Notes under the pieces: model-generated
Seen by the model: the letters and a program-made list of their open reading frames with translations, nothing else
Told to the model about the DNA's origin: nothing
The model's database searches: none
Translations under genes and position numbers: made by a program
In this document: positions 12,365 to 13,122 of the stretch, piece after piece
Numbering within the stretch: position 1 is the stretch's first letter
Layout of the letters: the number at the start of each line of letters is the position of its first letter
Assembly: GCA_021827445.1 (NCBI GenBank)
Contig: JAKAVW010000009.1
Coordinates: forward strand, 11,273 to 24,394
DNA length: 13,122 nt
Direction: 5' to 3'
DNA from: Pseudomonadota bacterium
Lineage (GTDB): Bacteria > Pseudomonadota > Gammaproteobacteria > Acidithiobacillales > Acidithiobacillaceae

Positions 12365-13122
12365 CAGGGCTCCGCCAGTTCTTCCAGCGCCCGGCGCACC
12401 CGGACATCCGGTTCGGCGAAAACCACTCGTTTGGCCAACAATAACAGACTGGCCACGACCAGAAACCCCCATGCGGCGATGTAAAATATTTCATTAAAAG
12501 TCAGCAGTGCGGCATGGTGCGCTATGTGGTTGGCCAACGTCGCATGCCCCACTGATGTGTTGATCCCATGCTTTTCCGTCGCATTATCCGCGGTGAGAAA
12601 ATGCTCGTGGAAAATAAGGCGTCTGCCCCATAAGGTGGCCATAATAGGAATACCCATGGCCTGTCCACACACCCGCAGCAGATTTAGAAAAGCGGTGCCG
12701 CGCATTTCAGCGGCGCCGCGCAATCCGGAAAGTGCGATGGCAACCAATGGCGGAAATAAACCGCCCAAAAAAATACCTACAAGTATTTGTGGCCAGAGCA
12801 ACTCATCAAACGAAGCGGTCCGATCGTAGGAAGAAACCCAGAAACTGCCTGCCGAAAATCCCAGCAAGGCAATCATCCCGAGTATACGGGCGTCGATGTG
12901 ATTCAAAAAACGCTGGGTGAGCGTGGCACTGAGTTTTGAGAAAATAGCCATGGGCAATAATAAGAGGCCGACCATCCAGGCCGAATATCCCATGGTTAAC
13001 TGGAACTCCACAATATAGATGGCCATAGTGCCCTGAAAAAAGAGCGCAGTGAAAAACAGCCCGGTTGCTCCGATCAGAAAATTACGGCGTCGCAGAAAGC
13101 GCAGTTCCAGCAAGGGATGGGT
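12364..13122 (-). CDS. EmrB-type drug transporter (MFS, DHA2), C-terminal part
   Basis: The last 252 residues of a 14-helix drug:proton antiporter; the reading frame stays open to the right window edge, so the N-terminal half is missing. The visible part starts THPLLELRFLRRRNFLIGA, the loop before the later helices in EmrB. It continues with hydrophobic helices and the family stretch GLRGAAEMRGTAFLNLLRVC, followed by GQAMGIPIMATLWGRR and a His-rich periplasmic loop. It exports hydrophobic compounds from the inner membrane into the EmrA-type adaptor encoded downstream. The stop codon overlaps the start of the lipoprotein gene by one base. Regulation of this operon lies outside the window. Confidence 0.87.
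   Translation of the reverse strand, partial: THPLLELRFLRRRNFLIGATGLFFTALFFQGTMAIYIVEFQLTMGYSAWMVGLLLLPMAIFSKLSATLTQRFLNHIDARILGMIALLGFSAGSFWVSSYDRTASFDELLWPQILVGIFLGGLFPPLVAIALSGLRGAAEMRGTAFLNLLRVCGQAMGIPIMATLWGRRLIFHEHFLTADNATEKHGINTSVGHATLANHIAHHAALLTFNEIFYIAAWGFLVVASLLLLAKRVVFAEPDVRVRRALEELAEP

Noticed and set aside
12365..12472. Longer N-terminus for the outer-membrane efflux lipoprotein
   Set aside because: It would bury the lipoprotein signal peptide and overlap the transporter gene by over 100 bases; the start at 12364 has GGAG.
1..13122. IS elements, CRISPR arrays, tRNA or rRNA genes, phage or toxin-antitoxin genes
   Set aside because: No transposase motif, direct repeat array, cloverleaf or terminal repeat was seen on either strand.

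Overview
The window reads as chromosomal DNA of a moderately GC-rich proteobacterium. The best guess is an Acidithiobacillus-like acidophilic sulfur or iron oxidiser. This rests on overall protein character, a lipoate-binding protein of the LbpA type typical of sulfur oxidisers, and sigma-54/NtrC-controlled nitrate assimilation; no rRNA or other marker is present, so the genus is a guess. No tRNA, rRNA, IS element or CRISPR array was seen.

Positions 1-5101 hold a nitrate assimilation cluster, all on the minus strand. In order of transcription it carries a cytoplasmic nitrate/nitrite-sensing protein of the NasS/NrtA family (3828-4991), a NarK/NasA-type nitrate transporter of the major facilitator superfamily (2114-3514), an outer-membrane porin (749-1987) and the start of the assimilatory nitrite reductase nirB (1-510, cut by the window edge). 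The main result is regulatory. Just before each of three of these genes (nasS-like, transporter, nirB) lies a strong intrinsic terminator with a run of six U. Overlapping the upstream arm of each terminator is a short hairpin with a six-base loop. Most of these loops have A at position 1 and G at position 4, the signature of RNA bound by ANTAR antiterminators (NasR/NasT). Upstream of these leaders are clear -24/-12 sigma-54 promoters (two good, one degenerate) and NtrC-type palindromes. Expression is therefore likely gated twice: nitrogen limitation through NtrC/sigma-54 for initiation, and nitrate through NasS/NasT for read-through. No nasT is visible in the window.

Positions 5102-6391 run on the plus strand: a Crp/Fnr-family regulator without an Fe-S cysteine cluster but with the E-x-x-S-R recognition helix expected for TTGAT half-sites, then a small thioredoxin-like protein. 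Between them is a near-perfect FNR/DNR box, centred 41.5 bases before the predicted start site (class II geometry).

Positions 6388-9743 hold, on the minus strand, a nitric-oxide/oxygen module: a single-domain globin, a [2Fe-2S]-FAD-NAD reductase, a hemerythrin and an LbpA/GcvH-like lipoyl carrier. The wreck of an AIF-type FAD/NAD oxidoreductase and a DUF488 gene follow. The globin is preceded by a second FNR/DNR box with exactly the same 22-base distance to its -10 element as in the thioredoxin promoter. The Crp/Fnr protein is therefore a good candidate regulator of both.

Positions 9765-13122 carry the tail of a tripartite drug-efflux operon on the minus strand: EmrB-type transporter (cut by the window edge), NodT-type outer-membrane lipoprotein, EmrA-type membrane fusion protein. 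All three genes overlap at their stop/start codons.
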